Positions 11,425 to 20,219 of a stretch of 64,000 nucleotides of DNA are shown here, piece by piece. The notes below the pieces were generated by a model that saw nothing but the letters and a program-made list of their open reading frames with translations, was not told where the DNA came from and did no database searches. The position numbers and the translations under genes were made by a program. Where the stretch lies: contig NZ_JAMOIH010000003.1 of assembly GCF_024448955.1 (NCBI RefSeq), positions 186,001 to 250,000 of the forward strand. The letters are read 5' to 3'. The stretch's first letter is position 1; each line of letters opens with the position of its first letter. The DNA comes from Stutzerimonas stutzeri (GTDB lineage: Bacteria > Pseudomonadota > Gammaproteobacteria > Pseudomonadales > Pseudomonadaceae).

Positions 11425-14010
11425 TCAGAACGGCAGGGTGAGATCAGGCGCGACAGTATAAAGCTGTGCACGGAAGACTTCCTGTATGCGCTTGAGTTCG
11501 TCCTCGCTTTCGGCCTCGAAACGCAGCACCAGCACCGGCGTGGTGTTGGACGCGCGCACCAGGCCCCAGCCTTTCGGGTAGTCGACACGCACGCCATCGA
11601 GCGTGGTGATGTTCGCTTCGCCCCAATGGGCGTCGCGATGCAGCGCTTCGATGATGGTGAACTTGCTTTCCTCGGTGACCTTGATGTTGATCTCCGGGGT
11701 GGAAATGTCATTGGGGAAGGCGGCGAATACCTGCTCGGCGGTGCGCTTGTCCTGACTGAGAATCTCCAGCAGGCGCACGGCGCTGTAGATGCCGTCGTCG
11801 AAGCCGTACCAGCGCTCCTTGAAGAACACATGGCCGCTCATCTCGCCGGCCAGCAACGCGCCGGTTTCCTTCATCTTCTTCTTGATCAGCGAGTGGCCGG
11901 TCTTCCACATCACCGGGCGACCGCCGTAGCCGCTGATCAATGGCGTCAGGCGACGCGTGCATTTGACGTCGAAGATGATGTCGGCGCCGGGATTGCGCGA
12001 AACCACATCCTTGGCGAAGAGCATCAGCAGACGGTCCGGGTACACCACGGTGCCTGCGTTGGTCACCACGCCGACGCGGTCGCCGTCGCCATCGAAAGCC
12101 AGGCCCAGGTCGGCGTTTTCGGACTTGACCTTAGCGATCAGGTCTTCGAGGTTTTCCAGCTTGCCCGGGTCCGGATGGTGGTTGGGGAAGTTGCCATCCA
12201 CATCACAGAACAGCGGGATCACCTTGCAACCGAGTGCTTCGATCAGCTGCGGCGCGATCACGCCGGCGACGCCGTTGCCGCAGTCGACCACTACCTTGAG
12301 TGGTTTGGCCAGCGCGATGTCGTCACGCACGCGCTTGAAATAGCTTTCCAGCACGTCGACTTGCTCAACCTGGCCGGTGCCTTCTGCGAGATTGCCGGTC
12401 TCGATGCGCTGGCGCAGCGCCTGGATCTGTTCGTTGGCCAGGGTGTCGCCGGCGATGACGATCTTGAAGCCGTTGTAATCCGGCGGGTTGTGACTGCCGG
12501 TCAGCATCACGCCGGATTTGCCGGCCAGCACGTTGGCTGCGTAGTAGAGCACCGGAGTCGGCACCATGCCGACGTCGCTGACGCTGCAACCGCTGTCCGC
12601 CAGGCCTTGGATGAGGTGCTGGACCAGTTCCGGGCCGGACAGGCGGCCATCGCGGCCGACCGACACGTTGGGTTCGCCCTGAGCCAGGCTTTCGGAGCCG
12701 ACTGCGCGGCCTACCCAATAGGCGGTTTCGTTAGTCAGGGTGTCGCCGACTACGCCACGGATGTCGTAGGCGCGGAAGATACTCGCGGGCAGTTGCGGGG
12801 CTTTCGGGGCGCTCATTGCGGTTTCTCGCTCCTTGGTGTCGAGGCCAAGCCAGTCCTGGTCCTCGTCGAGAATGTCTATATCGAGAATGTCGGTGTCTTG
12901 GAACAACGGATCGACGTACTCGTTGGATGGGGCTTGTCGGGCCGCCGGCTGCGGTGCAGTCGAGGCTTTCGGCGGCTCGGTGCCGGTAGTTCGTAGCGGC
13001 AGACGGGCCAGACTCTTGGCCAGCGTGTCGAGCGCCGGCAGGCTCAAAGTCGGTGTTTTGATGGCCTTGCCCGTAGAGAGTTCCTGGACCAGCCGTGCCA
13101 ACTGTGTGACATCTTCGCGAAGCCGCCGCTGCTGGGCGCTCAGCACCAATTGCAAGCCCAGCAGGAAGCCGCACAGTGCCGCCAGTGCAGCGGCGAGCAA
13201 CAAAAGAGGAGAAAGCGACGCGGTGCTGGACTCGGCGCCAGGCAGGAAGCTGAGCTTCCAGTTGGGGTTGGCGGAAGGCAGGGCGATCGCTTCGCTTTCC
13301 ACGCCGTTGCCGCCTCGTTGCGCGAGAAGCTGAGCTGGCGCACTGCTGAATTGCTGGACCAGACGGAACTGGCCAGCCTCGCTGGGCAGTTTTGGCAAGG
13401 TGGAAAGCAGGCGCTCCAACGTCGTCACCAGCAGTAACGTGCCCTGCACAGGCCCTTGAGGGTCCGGGCGCAAAGCTACGGCGCTATATAGCAGCCAGCG
13501 GTTGTCTACCTTGAACGCCTCGGGCATCGGCGGCTGGCCATTCTCGGCGCGCTGTAACAAGTCCAAAGCAGCGAAATTCAGCGGGCCGGGACGCTCCGCG
13601 TTCTGGCGGGCTTGGCCGCGAAGGCTCAAATGCGCATCGACCACCCCGTCGCGATAGCTCAACTCGCGCTCGGTGGTGCGTAGCTGGTCGGGCTGTTCGC
13701 TACGCAGCGCGTCGAGCAGTTGGGGATCGCTGGCGGTTGAGCGAACGTCATCGGCCAATTGGCGCAGGGCTTGTTCCACTGCCGAGGCCTGGCTCTGACC
13801 CCAGGCCTGGGCCAGTTCGGATGCGTGTTCTCGCTGACTGGTCTGATAGGCGACCCAGAGCAGCGCACTGGCTGCCGCAAGCCCCAGCAAACCCGGTAGC
13901 AGACCGGGCATGAGCATCTTCAGCCCAGCGTTACGGCGCGGCTGAGCGGGGGCTGTGTCGGCGGGGTTGAGTACGCCGGTGTCCTTGGCTGTGCGCTTGA
14001 AGCGTTTCAT
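11425..14010 (-). CDS. algC: Phosphomannomutase/phosphoglucomutase AlgC, long form
   Basis: The C-terminal 463 residues (from an in-frame ATG at 12816, MSAPKAPQLPASIFRAYDIRG) form a complete alpha-D-phosphohexomutase with the active-site serine loop MLTGSHNPPDYNGFK, the metal loop AFDGDGDRVGVV and the sugar loop GEMSGHVFF. It supplies mannose-1-P and glucose-1-P for LPS, alginate-like or Psl-type polysaccharides and rhamnolipids. The frame continues 398 residues upstream. That part has an N-terminal membrane helix (about 30-55), a periplasmic-type helical domain and a second membrane helix (about 265-293), then a linker. The long form is annotated in P. aeruginosa too (868 residues by my memory). 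The internal start may also be used; the sequence cannot decide. Confidence 0.93.
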   Translation of the reverse strand: MKRFKRTAKDTGVLNPADTAPAQPRRNAGLKMLMPGLLPGLLGLAAASALLWVAYQTSQREHASELAQAWGQSQASAVEQALRQLADDVRSTASDPQLLDALRSEQPDQLRTTERELSYRDGVVDAHLSLRGQARQNAERPGPLNFAALDLLQRAENGQPPMPEAFKVDNRWLLYSAVALRPDPQGPVQGTLLLVTTLERLLSTLPKLPSEAGQFRLVQQFSSAPAQLLAQRGGNGVESEAIALPSANPNWKLSFLPGAESSTASLSPLLLLAAALAALCGFLLGLQLVLSAQQRRLREDVTQLARLVQELSTGKAIKTPTLSLPALDTLAKSLARLPLRTTGTEPPKASTAPQPAARQAPSNEYVDPLFQDTDILDIDILDEDQDWLGLDTKERETAMSAPKAPQLPASIFRAYDIRGVVGDTLTNETAYWVGRAVGSESLAQGEPNVSVGRDGRLSGPELVQHLIQGLADSGCSVSDVGMVPTPVLYYAANVLAGKSGVMLTGSHNPPDYNGFKIVIAGDTLANEQIQALRQRIETGNLAEGTGQVEQVDVLESYFKRVRDDIALAKPLKVVVDCGNGVAGVIAPQLIEALGCKVIPLFCDVDGNFPNHHPDPGKLENLEDLIAKVKSENADLGLAFDGDGDRVGVVTNAGTVVYPDRLLMLFAKDVVSRNPGADIIFDVKCTRRLTPLISGYGGRPVMWKTGHSLIKKKMKETGALLAGEMSGHVFFKERWYGFDDGIYSAVRLLEILSQDKRTAEQVFAAFPNDISTPEINIKVTEESKFTIIEALHRDAHWGEANITTLDGVRVDYPKGWGLVRASNTTPVLVLRFEAESEDELKRIQEVFRAQLYTVAPDLTLPF

Positions 14011-14043
14011 GGAGCTCCTCTGATCGTCCCGAAAGCGGCTGGC

Positions 14044-14499
14044 TCAATGGCTGCCAGAGTGTCCGAAGCCACCGGTGCCGCGGTCACTGTCACAGAATTC
14101 GTTCACCAGTTCGAACTGCGCCTGGATGACCGGCACCAGCATCAATTGCGCGATGCGTTCGCCAACGGCGATGCTGAAAGATGTCTGCCCGCGGTTCCAG
14201 CAAGACACCATCAATTCGCCCTGGTAGTCGGAATCGATCAGCCCGACCAGGTTGCCGAGTACGATGCCGTGCTTGTGACCCAGCCCCGAGCGCGGCAACA
14301 CCAGCGCCGCGAGATTCGGATCGGCGATATGGATCGACAAGCCGGTAGGAATCAGCAGGGTCTGACCTGGTTCGAGTGTGGTGTCCACTTGCAGCATGGC
14401 GCGCAGATCAAGCCCGGCGGAGCCGCTGGTGGCGTATTCAGGGAGGGGGAAGTCCCGGCCAAGGCGTGGATCGAGAACTTTCGCTTGGAGTTTGTGCAT
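14044..14499 (-). CDS. dut: dUTP diphosphatase
   Basis: The 151-residue enzyme hydrolyses dUTP to dUMP and pyrophosphate. The five trimeric dUTPase motifs are present, including [31 protein letters not shown] and the C-terminal [12 protein letters not shown], which closes the active site. It lies 5 bp after coaBC and 33 bp before algC in the same operon. Confidence 0.97.
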   Translation of the reverse strand: MHKLQAKVLDPRLGRDFPLPEYATSGSAGLDLRAMLQVDTTLEPGQTLLIPTGLSIHIADPNLAALVLPRSGLGHKHGIVLGNLVGLIDSDYQGELMVSCWNRGQTSFSIAVGERIAQLMLVPVIQAQFELVNEFCDSDRGTGGFGHSGSH

Positions 14500-14504
14500 G
14501 TCGG

Positions 14505-15713
14505 TCAGGCCTTATGGAAACGGTCGGCGATGAAGGCGATCAGCTGGCGGGCGATGTGCCCTTTGCTGGCCTGGCTGAAACGGGTTTCGTGCTGCTGGCG
14601 ATCGATGACCGTGACGGCGTTTTCTTCACTGTTGAAGCCGATGCTGGGGTTGGCCACATCATTGGCTACGATCAGGTCGAGATTCTTGTCGCGCAGCTTG
14701 CGCGTGGCGTATTCCAGCAGATTCTCCGTTTCGGCGGCGAAGCCGACGCTGAAGGGACGGTCTTCGCGGCTGGCCAGCGTGGCGAGGATATCCGGGTTGC
14801 GGACCATCTGCAGAAGCAGGCCGTCACCTTTGGTGGGGTCCTTCTTCAATTTGTGCGGCGCGACTACTTCTGGACGATAGTCCGCAACGGCCGCGGCTGC
14901 GATGAACAGGTCGCAAGGCATTGCAGCCTCGCATGCCGCGAGCATGTCGCGGGCACTGACCACATCGATGCGCTGCACGCGGTCGGGAGTCGGCAGGAAG
15001 ACGGGACCGGCGACCAGCGTCACGCGCGCCCCCGCTTCAGCGGCAGCCTCAGCCAGGGCGAAGCCCATCTTGCCGGAGCTGTGATTGGTGATGTAACGCA
15101 CTGGGTCGATGTTTTCCTGAGTCGGCCCGGCAGTGATCAACAGATGAAGACCGGTCAGCAGGCTGCGCTCGAAGCAGTCGGCGGCGGCATGGGCCAGATC
15201 ATCGGGCTCCATCATCCGCCCCATTCCGACGTCGCCACAGGCCTGGCTGCCCGCCGCGGGGCCGAACATGCGAATGCCTCGTTGCTGCAGCAGAACGTGA
15301 TTCGCCTGGGTTGCGGGATCGGCCCACATCGCCTGGTTCATCGCCGGGGCCAGCGCGACCGGTGCGTGGGTGGCCAGCACCAGGGTGGTCAGTAGGTCAT
15401 TGGCGACGCCTTGAGCCAGACGTGCCATGAGGTCCGCCGTGGCGGGGGCGATCAAGACCAGATCGGCCCAGCGCGCCAGCTCGATATGTCCCATGGCGGC
15501 TTCGGCGGCCGGATCGAGCAGGTCCAGATGAACCGGATGCCCGGAAAGGGCCTGAAGGGTCAGCGGCGTGATGAATTCTCGACCGCCGCTGGTCATCACA
15601 ACACGTACTTCGGCGCCCTGGTCGCGAAGCCGGCGAACCAGCTCGGCACTCTTGTAGGCGGCGATGCCGCCGCCGACGCCCAGGACGATGCGTTTACGAT
15701 AAAGCCGCTGCAT
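14505..15713 (-). CDS. coaBC: Bifunctional phosphopantothenoylcysteine decarboxylase/synthase
   Basis: The 402-residue protein joins the CoaC flavoprotein domain ([30 protein letters not shown] with the catalytic His, [16 protein letters not shown]) to the CoaB ligase domain ([20 protein letters not shown], then AAVADYRP and KLKK). It carries out two steps of coenzyme A synthesis from 4'-phosphopantothenate. It is the first gene of the coaBC-dut-algC-argB unit; its start faces radC across 165 bp. Confidence 0.97.
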   Translation of the reverse strand: MQRLYRKRIVLGVGGGIAAYKSAELVRRLRDQGAEVRVVMTSGGREFITPLTLQALSGHPVHLDLLDPAAEAAMGHIELARWADLVLIAPATADLMARLAQGVANDLLTTLVLATHAPVALAPAMNQAMWADPATQANHVLLQQRGIRMFGPAAGSQACGDVGMGRMMEPDDLAHAAADCFERSLLTGLHLLITAGPTQENIDPVRYITNHSSGKMGFALAEAAAEAGARVTLVAGPVFLPTPDRVQRIDVVSARDMLAACEAAMPCDLFIAAAAVADYRPEVVAPHKLKKDPTKGDGLLLQMVRNPDILATLASREDRPFSVGFAAETENLLEYATRKLRDKNLDLIVANDVANPSIGFNSEENAVTVIDRQQHETRFSQASKGHIARQLIAFIADRFHKA

Positions 15714-15801
15714 AGGCCTGCCTTGTTACGGGTGAGAACTGGTTCCGGCTGGGAGCCGGTTGCCGTGGATAAAAGGCCGCTAAGATAGCACAGCGCCCCA
15801 A

Positions 15802-15848
15802 AGGGTCTGTTCCCGTTTCGCTGCGAGCCGCGAACGGCAACAGACCCT
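15802..15848. repeat. 47-bp palindromic element related to the 316-bp element at 51.4 kb
   Basis: The stretch begins AGGGTCTGTTCCCGTTTCGC and ends with the inverse, GCGAACGGCAACAGACCCT. Its first 31 nt are identical to the reverse complement of the right end of the element at 51425-51740, and its right arm resembles that element's left end. It therefore looks like an internally deleted copy. It lies 30 bp upstream of the radC start and can form a hairpin with a short loop. Confidence 0.8.
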
Positions 15849-15878
15849 AGTGCGGCGCGAGCTCAACATGGAGGTGAC

Positions 15879-16553
15879 ATGAGCATTCGGGACTGGCCTG
15901 CGGCGGAACGCCCGCGGGAAAAACTGCTGGAACACGGCGCGGCGGCTCTTTCCGACGCGGAGCTTCTGGCGATCTTTTTGCGCACCGGCGTGGCCGGCAA
16001 GAGCGCCGTGGATCTGGCCCGGCATCTGCTCAGTGAGTTCGGCAGCCTGCGCGCGCTGCTGGAAAGCGAGCTTGAGTCGTTCAGCGATCATCTGGGATTG
16101 GGGCCGGCGAAGTTCGCCCAGCTACAGGCCGTACTGGAAATGTCGCGCCGGCATCTGGCCGAGCGCATGCGTCGCGATTCGGCGCTGGAAAGCCCGCAGG
16201 CGGTACGCGATTACCTCAAGGCGCGGTTGCGGCATGAACCGCATGAGCTGTTCGCCTGCCTGTTTCTCGACGCCAAGCATCGCGTGCTGGCATTCGAGGT
16301 GCTGTTTCACGGCACCATCGACGGCGCCAGCGTTTATCCGCGGCAGGTCGTCAAACGCGCGCTGGCGCAGAACGCCGCAGCGGTCATTCTGACCCACAAT
16401 CATCCGTCAGGCGTCGCTGAGCCGAGTCAGGCTGATCGGCAACTGACCCGCAAGCTCAGCGATGCGTTGGCGCTGATCGATGTGCGGGTGCTTGATCATT
16501 TCATCGTTGGGGATGGCGAGCCATTGTCGATGGCTGAGTACGGCTGGATGTGA
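15879..16553 (+). CDS. radC: RadC family JAB1/MPN-domain protein
   Basis: The 224-residue protein has the N-terminal helix-hairpin-helix part ([34 protein letters not shown]) and the C-terminal JAMM metalloprotease-like motif ([17 protein letters not shown]). Its biological function is unsettled despite the old DNA repair name. GGAGGTG lies 6-7 nt before the ATG. It faces away from coaBC, as in other Pseudomonas; the ribosomal protein genes rpmB-rpmG that I would expect further downstream are not in this window. Confidence 0.93.
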   Translation: MSIRDWPAAERPREKLLEHGAAALSDAELLAIFLRTGVAGKSAVDLARHLLSEFGSLRALLESELESFSDHLGLGPAKFAQLQAVLEMSRRHLAERMRRDSALESPQAVRDYLKARLRHEPHELFACLFLDAKHRVLAFEVLFHGTIDGASVYPRQVVKRALAQNAAAVILTHNHPSGVAEPSQADRQLTRKLSDALALIDVRVLDHFIVGDGEPLSMAEYGWM

Positions 16554-16564
16554 GCGGCAGTGGC

Positions 16565-17908
16565 TCATGCCAGCAGCGGTACCAGCAGCAGCGGGATGAG
16601 CACGCTGAGCACGAAGCGTCCGTTCCAGCCCACGGCGATGCGCCAGGGCGATAGCTGGGCGTGGCGCGCCAGTAACAATGCCGAGGGCCCGTAAGGCGAC
16701 AGCAGCATCGCCAGGGAGAAACCGAACAGCAGCGCTACTGCTGGCTGCAGCACCGCAAGGCCCTGGCTTGCCAGCTGCGCCAGCAGCGACGCGCACAGGT
16801 TCAGCGAGATGAGCGGGGCGACGCCAAGCAGCGCCAGCGCCATGATCGCTAGAGTGCCGATCGCACCCAATCCGAACAGCGCGAGCGGGATATCGCCGAG
16901 GTGATCGGCCAGGTGATGCACCGGCAAGATCGCCGCCACCAGCCCGGCGAGCAGTGCAGAGCTGGCGAAAATGAACGTCTCGTTGCGCATGCCGAGCAGG
17001 GTATCGCTGACCTCTCGGAACACCTGGCGCGGCGCTGTTCCTTGCCAGAGCAGGATGACGATCACCGCGAGCGGCACCAGCAGCATCGCGGCCTGGGTCG
17101 CGGAAAGCCAGGTCAACGCGGCCAGCACGGCGATCAAGACGATGCCGATCAGACTACCGATGAACAGGCCGCGCAAGCTGCCGCCGGGTTGCGTCGATTG
17201 CATCGAGGAATCGACGACAGGTTGGTCGGCCAGCTGTCGCAAACGACGGTTCTCGGTCGGCCAGCCGAACAGCAACAGGAGCAGGCCGCCGATGAGCCCG
17301 AACGGCAGCAGTGCGCTCCAGCTCAGGCCAGGCAACTCGCGGGTAAGGATGGCAACGGCGACGCTGGTCGGCGCTAATAAAGGAACCAGCGCGAAGCCGC
17401 GCAGCGCGGTGACCATTACTCCGCGCCGGCCCTCGTGGCGCTGGGCGTCGCTGTAGGGACGACGTTCGAGGTGGCTCTCCAGCGAGCCGCAAATCAGATT
17501 GAGCATGCCGAAGCTGAGCACCGAGCTGATCGCGAAGGTGCTCATCAGGTAACCGGGATAGAGCCACGCGCGTGGTCCCGCCAGCAACAGGCGATGCAGG
17601 TCGCTGAGCTGATGAAGCCGCTTGACCAGACAATGCATCAGCCCCAACGCACCGATGAAGGCTGCGTAATACGCCGCCGATGACAACATGCGCGCAGCCT
17701 GTTGCCAGTTCGCCCCGCCGGACAGCAACCAGTAACCGAGTAGAGCCAGGGTGACCATGGCCAGTCGCCGCGGGTAGGGCATCAGCGAACGCCAATGCCA
17801 GACGAAGAACACCGCCAGCAAGATGCCGCTGGCGACACTCAGCGGTTGTAGCCGAGTGATCAGCGCCAGCAGTTCGAAGAGCAGCGCCAGCGGCAGCAAA
17901 ACGCTCAT
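16565..17908 (-). CDS. Polytopic membrane protein, permease-like, family not recognised
   Basis: The 447-residue protein is hydrophobic throughout, with about 12 predicted membrane segments and a cytoplasmic loop near residues 225-240 (ENRRLRQLADQPVVDSSMQ). Two segments carry conserved-looking polar breaks (FALVPLLAPTSVAVAIL in the middle, MLLSPYGPSALLLARHAQL near the end), a pattern seen in ion-transporter superfamily permeases with two inverted halves. I do not recognise the substrate. It abuts the thioesterase gene with no gap (stop and start adjoining), suggesting co-transcription. It lies where Pseudomonas order normally continues from radC to rpmB-rpmG, so it is probably lineage-specific. 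Confidence 0.75.
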   Translation of the reverse strand: MSVLLPLALLFELLALITRLQPLSVASGILLAVFFVWHWRSLMPYPRRLAMVTLALLGYWLLSGGANWQQAARMLSSAAYYAAFIGALGLMHCLVKRLHQLSDLHRLLLAGPRAWLYPGYLMSTFAISSVLSFGMLNLICGSLESHLERRPYSDAQRHEGRRGVMVTALRGFALVPLLAPTSVAVAILTRELPGLSWSALLPFGLIGGLLLLLFGWPTENRRLRQLADQPVVDSSMQSTQPGGSLRGLFIGSLIGIVLIAVLAALTWLSATQAAMLLVPLAVIVILLWQGTAPRQVFREVSDTLLGMRNETFIFASSALLAGLVAAILPVHHLADHLGDIPLALFGLGAIGTLAIMALALLGVAPLISLNLCASLLAQLASQGLAVLQPAVALLFGFSLAMLLSPYGPSALLLARHAQLSPWRIAVGWNGRFVLSVLIPLLLVPLLA

Positions 17909-18355
17909 TCAGGCAGGCAGCTCACGACGCCGGGCGCCGCGTTTGAATACCCCTTCGCCGAACGCGATCAACCGATCCTGCTCATCCAGCAGATCGCAGC
18001 TGGCCATGAACACCTTGTGCCCGGCCGAGCGGCAGCGGGCAATCGCTCTGACCCGGCAGCCCGCGGCCGCGGGCGCGCTGAAATTGATGTTCATGGACAG
18101 CGTCAGCGCTACGCGTCGCTCCGTCGGGTCCGCCTCCCAGGTGCCGCACAACCCCATGGCGACATCCATCAGAGTTGCCATGACGCCGCCGTGCATGTTG
18201 CTAGCATTGTTCAGGTGGCGGGGCAGCAGATCCAGGGTGAGGACGGCGTGCTCCGGACCGTAGGCTAGCAGTTGGCAGCCGATGTCCTGGAAGAAGCCGG
18301 TCACCGAGGCCTGAACCTGTTGCAGTTGGGCAGATGAATAGGGAGAAGTGGACAT
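17909..18355 (-). CDS. PaaI-type hotdog-fold thioesterase
   Basis: The 148-residue protein has the hotdog core of PaaI/YigI thioesterases: NASNMHGGVMATLMDVAMGL with the catalytic-region HGG and Asp, followed by the LTLSMNINFSAPAA strand. It should hydrolyse a medium or aryl acyl-CoA. It is divergent from a two-domain 3-hydroxyacyl-CoA dehydrogenase, and both likely serve the same acyl-CoA pathway. The substrate cannot be told from sequence. Confidence 0.85.
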   Translation of the reverse strand: MSTSPYSSAQLQQVQASVTGFFQDIGCQLLAYGPEHAVLTLDLLPRHLNNASNMHGGVMATLMDVAMGLCGTWEADPTERRVALTLSMNINFSAPAAAGCRVRAIARCRSAGHKVFMASCDLLDEQDRLIAFGEGVFKRGARRRELPA

Positions 18356-18419
18356 GGCGTTTCGGTCGAGGATGGCTTGCTAAGGAGACTGGCAGTCTTT
18401 AGGCTCTGGGTCAATCAAG

Positions 18420-18446
18420 GCGGAATGTTATTCCGCACTGCGGAAT
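18420..18446. promoter_or_regulatory. Triple half-site operator candidate
   Basis: GCGGAAT (18420-18426), ATTCCGC (18430-18436) and GCGGAAT (18440-18446) stand in alternating orientation, each 3 bp apart and with a 10-bp period. This makes two overlapping perfect palindromes. The site is in the divergent region between the thioesterase and 3-hydroxyacyl-CoA dehydrogenase genes, about 55-80 bp before the latter. The regulator is unknown; none is encoded next to it. Confidence 0.6.
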
Positions 18447-18499
18447 TTTAAGGGTGGGTCCGAGACAGTCGCAACGCTATCTTCATCGAGGAGGTTCGT

Positions 18500-20017
18500 A
18501 TGTTTTCCCGTATCGGCATCATCGGCGCTGGCGCCATGGGGCGCGGCATCGCGCAATTGTTCGCCAGCGCCGGTCAGCAGGTCTGGCTGTATGACAGTCG
18601 TCCCGAAACCATCGAACAAGCGCTGCAATTCAACCGTGAACTGCTCGAGCGCAGCGTAGCCAAGGGCCGCTTAAGTGCCGATGAATTGCCGGCGGTTTTG
18701 GAGCGCATGCAGCCGGCTCATCAGCTGGTCGAGCTGTCCGGCTGCGATTTGCTGATCGAAGCCATCGTCGAAAATCTCGAAGCCAAGCAGAGCCTGTTCG
18801 TCGAGCTGGAAGGGTTGGTTGCCGCCGACGCCGTGCTCGCGACCAATACCTCATCGCTTTCGGTAACCCGCATTGCCAGTGCCTGCGCGCGTCCCGAGCG
18901 GGTCGCCGGCTACCACTTCTTCAATCCGGTGACCTTGATGAAGCTGGTCGAGGTGGTTCGCGGCGAGCGCACCGACCCTGCGGTTATCGAGCGGCTGGTG
19001 CAACTGGCCGAGCAGGCTGGTCACTTCCCGGCGATCACCCCGGATACTCCGGGCTTTCTGGTCAATCATGCCGGCCGCGCATACGGCACCGAGGCGCAGC
19101 GCATCCTTAGCGAAGGCATTGCCACGCCGGAGCAGATCGACCGTATTCTGCGCGACGGTCCCGGTTTCCGCATGGGCCCGTTCGAGCTGTTCGACCTGAC
19201 GGGGCTGGACATTTCCCATGCGGTGATGGAGTCGGTACACGACCAGTTCTATTACGACCCGCGCTATACGCCGTCCTACCTCGCTGCGCAGCGAGTAGCG
19301 GCTGGGTTGCTTGGGCGCAAGACGGGGCAAGGGTTCTATCGCTACGAAGAGGGTCAGCAGATCCGCCCGGCGGAGCCCCGTTTCGAGCCGGTGACCCTCG
19401 ATCGGCCGTTCTGGCTCGACAGCATCGAGCCCGAGCTGCGCAGTCAGGTCGGCGCGATCCTGCAACAGGCGGGTGCCGTACTTGAAGACGGCATCGATCC
19501 GTCGAGCCAGGCGATCTGCCTGATCACGCCGTTGGGCGAGGACGCCAGCAACTATATCGAGCGGCTGGCGCTACCAGCGGTGCGTACCATCGCCCTTGAC
19601 CCGTTCGGCGACCTCGACAAGCGCCGCGTGCTGATGCGCCAGCCTGCGCTGGATCCGGCGCTGGAAGCGCAGGCGCGCCAGGCGCTCGGTGCGGACGGCG
19701 TGCCGGTGGAGGTGATCAACGACTCGCCGGGTTTCGTCAGCCAGCGCATCATTGCCAGCATCGTCAATCTTGGCTGCGAAATCGCCCAGAAGGGCATCGC
19801 TTCGCCGGATACGCTCGATCGCGCCGTAACTGTCGCGCTCGGCTACCCAAAGGGGCCGCTGGGGTTTGCCGAACACTACAACCCCGCACGAATCCTCACG
19901 ATTCTGGAAGGCATGCAAACCTGCTATGGCCACGAGCCGCGTTATCGCCCGAGCCCTTGGCTGCGGCGGCGGGTGCAGCTCGGTCTGCCGCTAACCGCGC
20001 CGGATGCGCCGCGCTGA
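18500..20017 (+). CDS. 3-hydroxyacyl-CoA dehydrogenase, PaaH-like two-domain form
   Basis: The 505-residue enzyme oxidises a 3-hydroxyacyl-CoA with NAD. The Rossmann motif GIIGAGAMGRGIAQLFASAG is at residues 6-25, and the catalytic-region HFFNPVTLMKLVEVV and DTPGFLVNHAGRA follow. A second, degenerate dehydrogenase C-terminal domain occupies about 300-490 (DSPGFVSQRIIASIVNLG). Length and the repeat of the C-terminal domain resemble PaaH/PaaC-type enzymes of phenylacetate and adipate-type degradation, but no other paa gene is here. GAGGAGG lies 7 nt before the ATG. Confidence 0.88.
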   Translation: MFSRIGIIGAGAMGRGIAQLFASAGQQVWLYDSRPETIEQALQFNRELLERSVAKGRLSADELPAVLERMQPAHQLVELSGCDLLIEAIVENLEAKQSLFVELEGLVAADAVLATNTSSLSVTRIASACARPERVAGYHFFNPVTLMKLVEVVRGERTDPAVIERLVQLAEQAGHFPAITPDTPGFLVNHAGRAYGTEAQRILSEGIATPEQIDRILRDGPGFRMGPFELFDLTGLDISHAVMESVHDQFYYDPRYTPSYLAAQRVAAGLLGRKTGQGFYRYEEGQQIRPAEPRFEPVTLDRPFWLDSIEPELRSQVGAILQQAGAVLEDGIDPSSQAICLITPLGEDASNYIERLALPAVRTIALDPFGDLDKRRVLMRQPALDPALEAQARQALGADGVPVEVINDSPGFVSQRIIASIVNLGCEIAQKGIASPDTLDRAVTVALGYPKGPLGFAEHYNPARILTILEGMQTCYGHEPRYRPSPWLRRRVQLGLPLTAPDAPR

Positions 20018-20219
20018 ATTCACACCCGGAGCGTTAGAGAGCGGCTTAAGGTTGGCAATGAGCTGCCGCTAACCCGGTAGACCCGAATGCCGAGCGGTAT
20101 GGACGTGGAGTCGCGTCCATGCCGCTTGATAAAGGCCAGTTGCTACCAAGGGGTTATGTTCATTGGTGGCCAAGAGGGGTACAACTCGCTCGTTACCGGA
20201 TGAAAACAAGAGGCCATCG

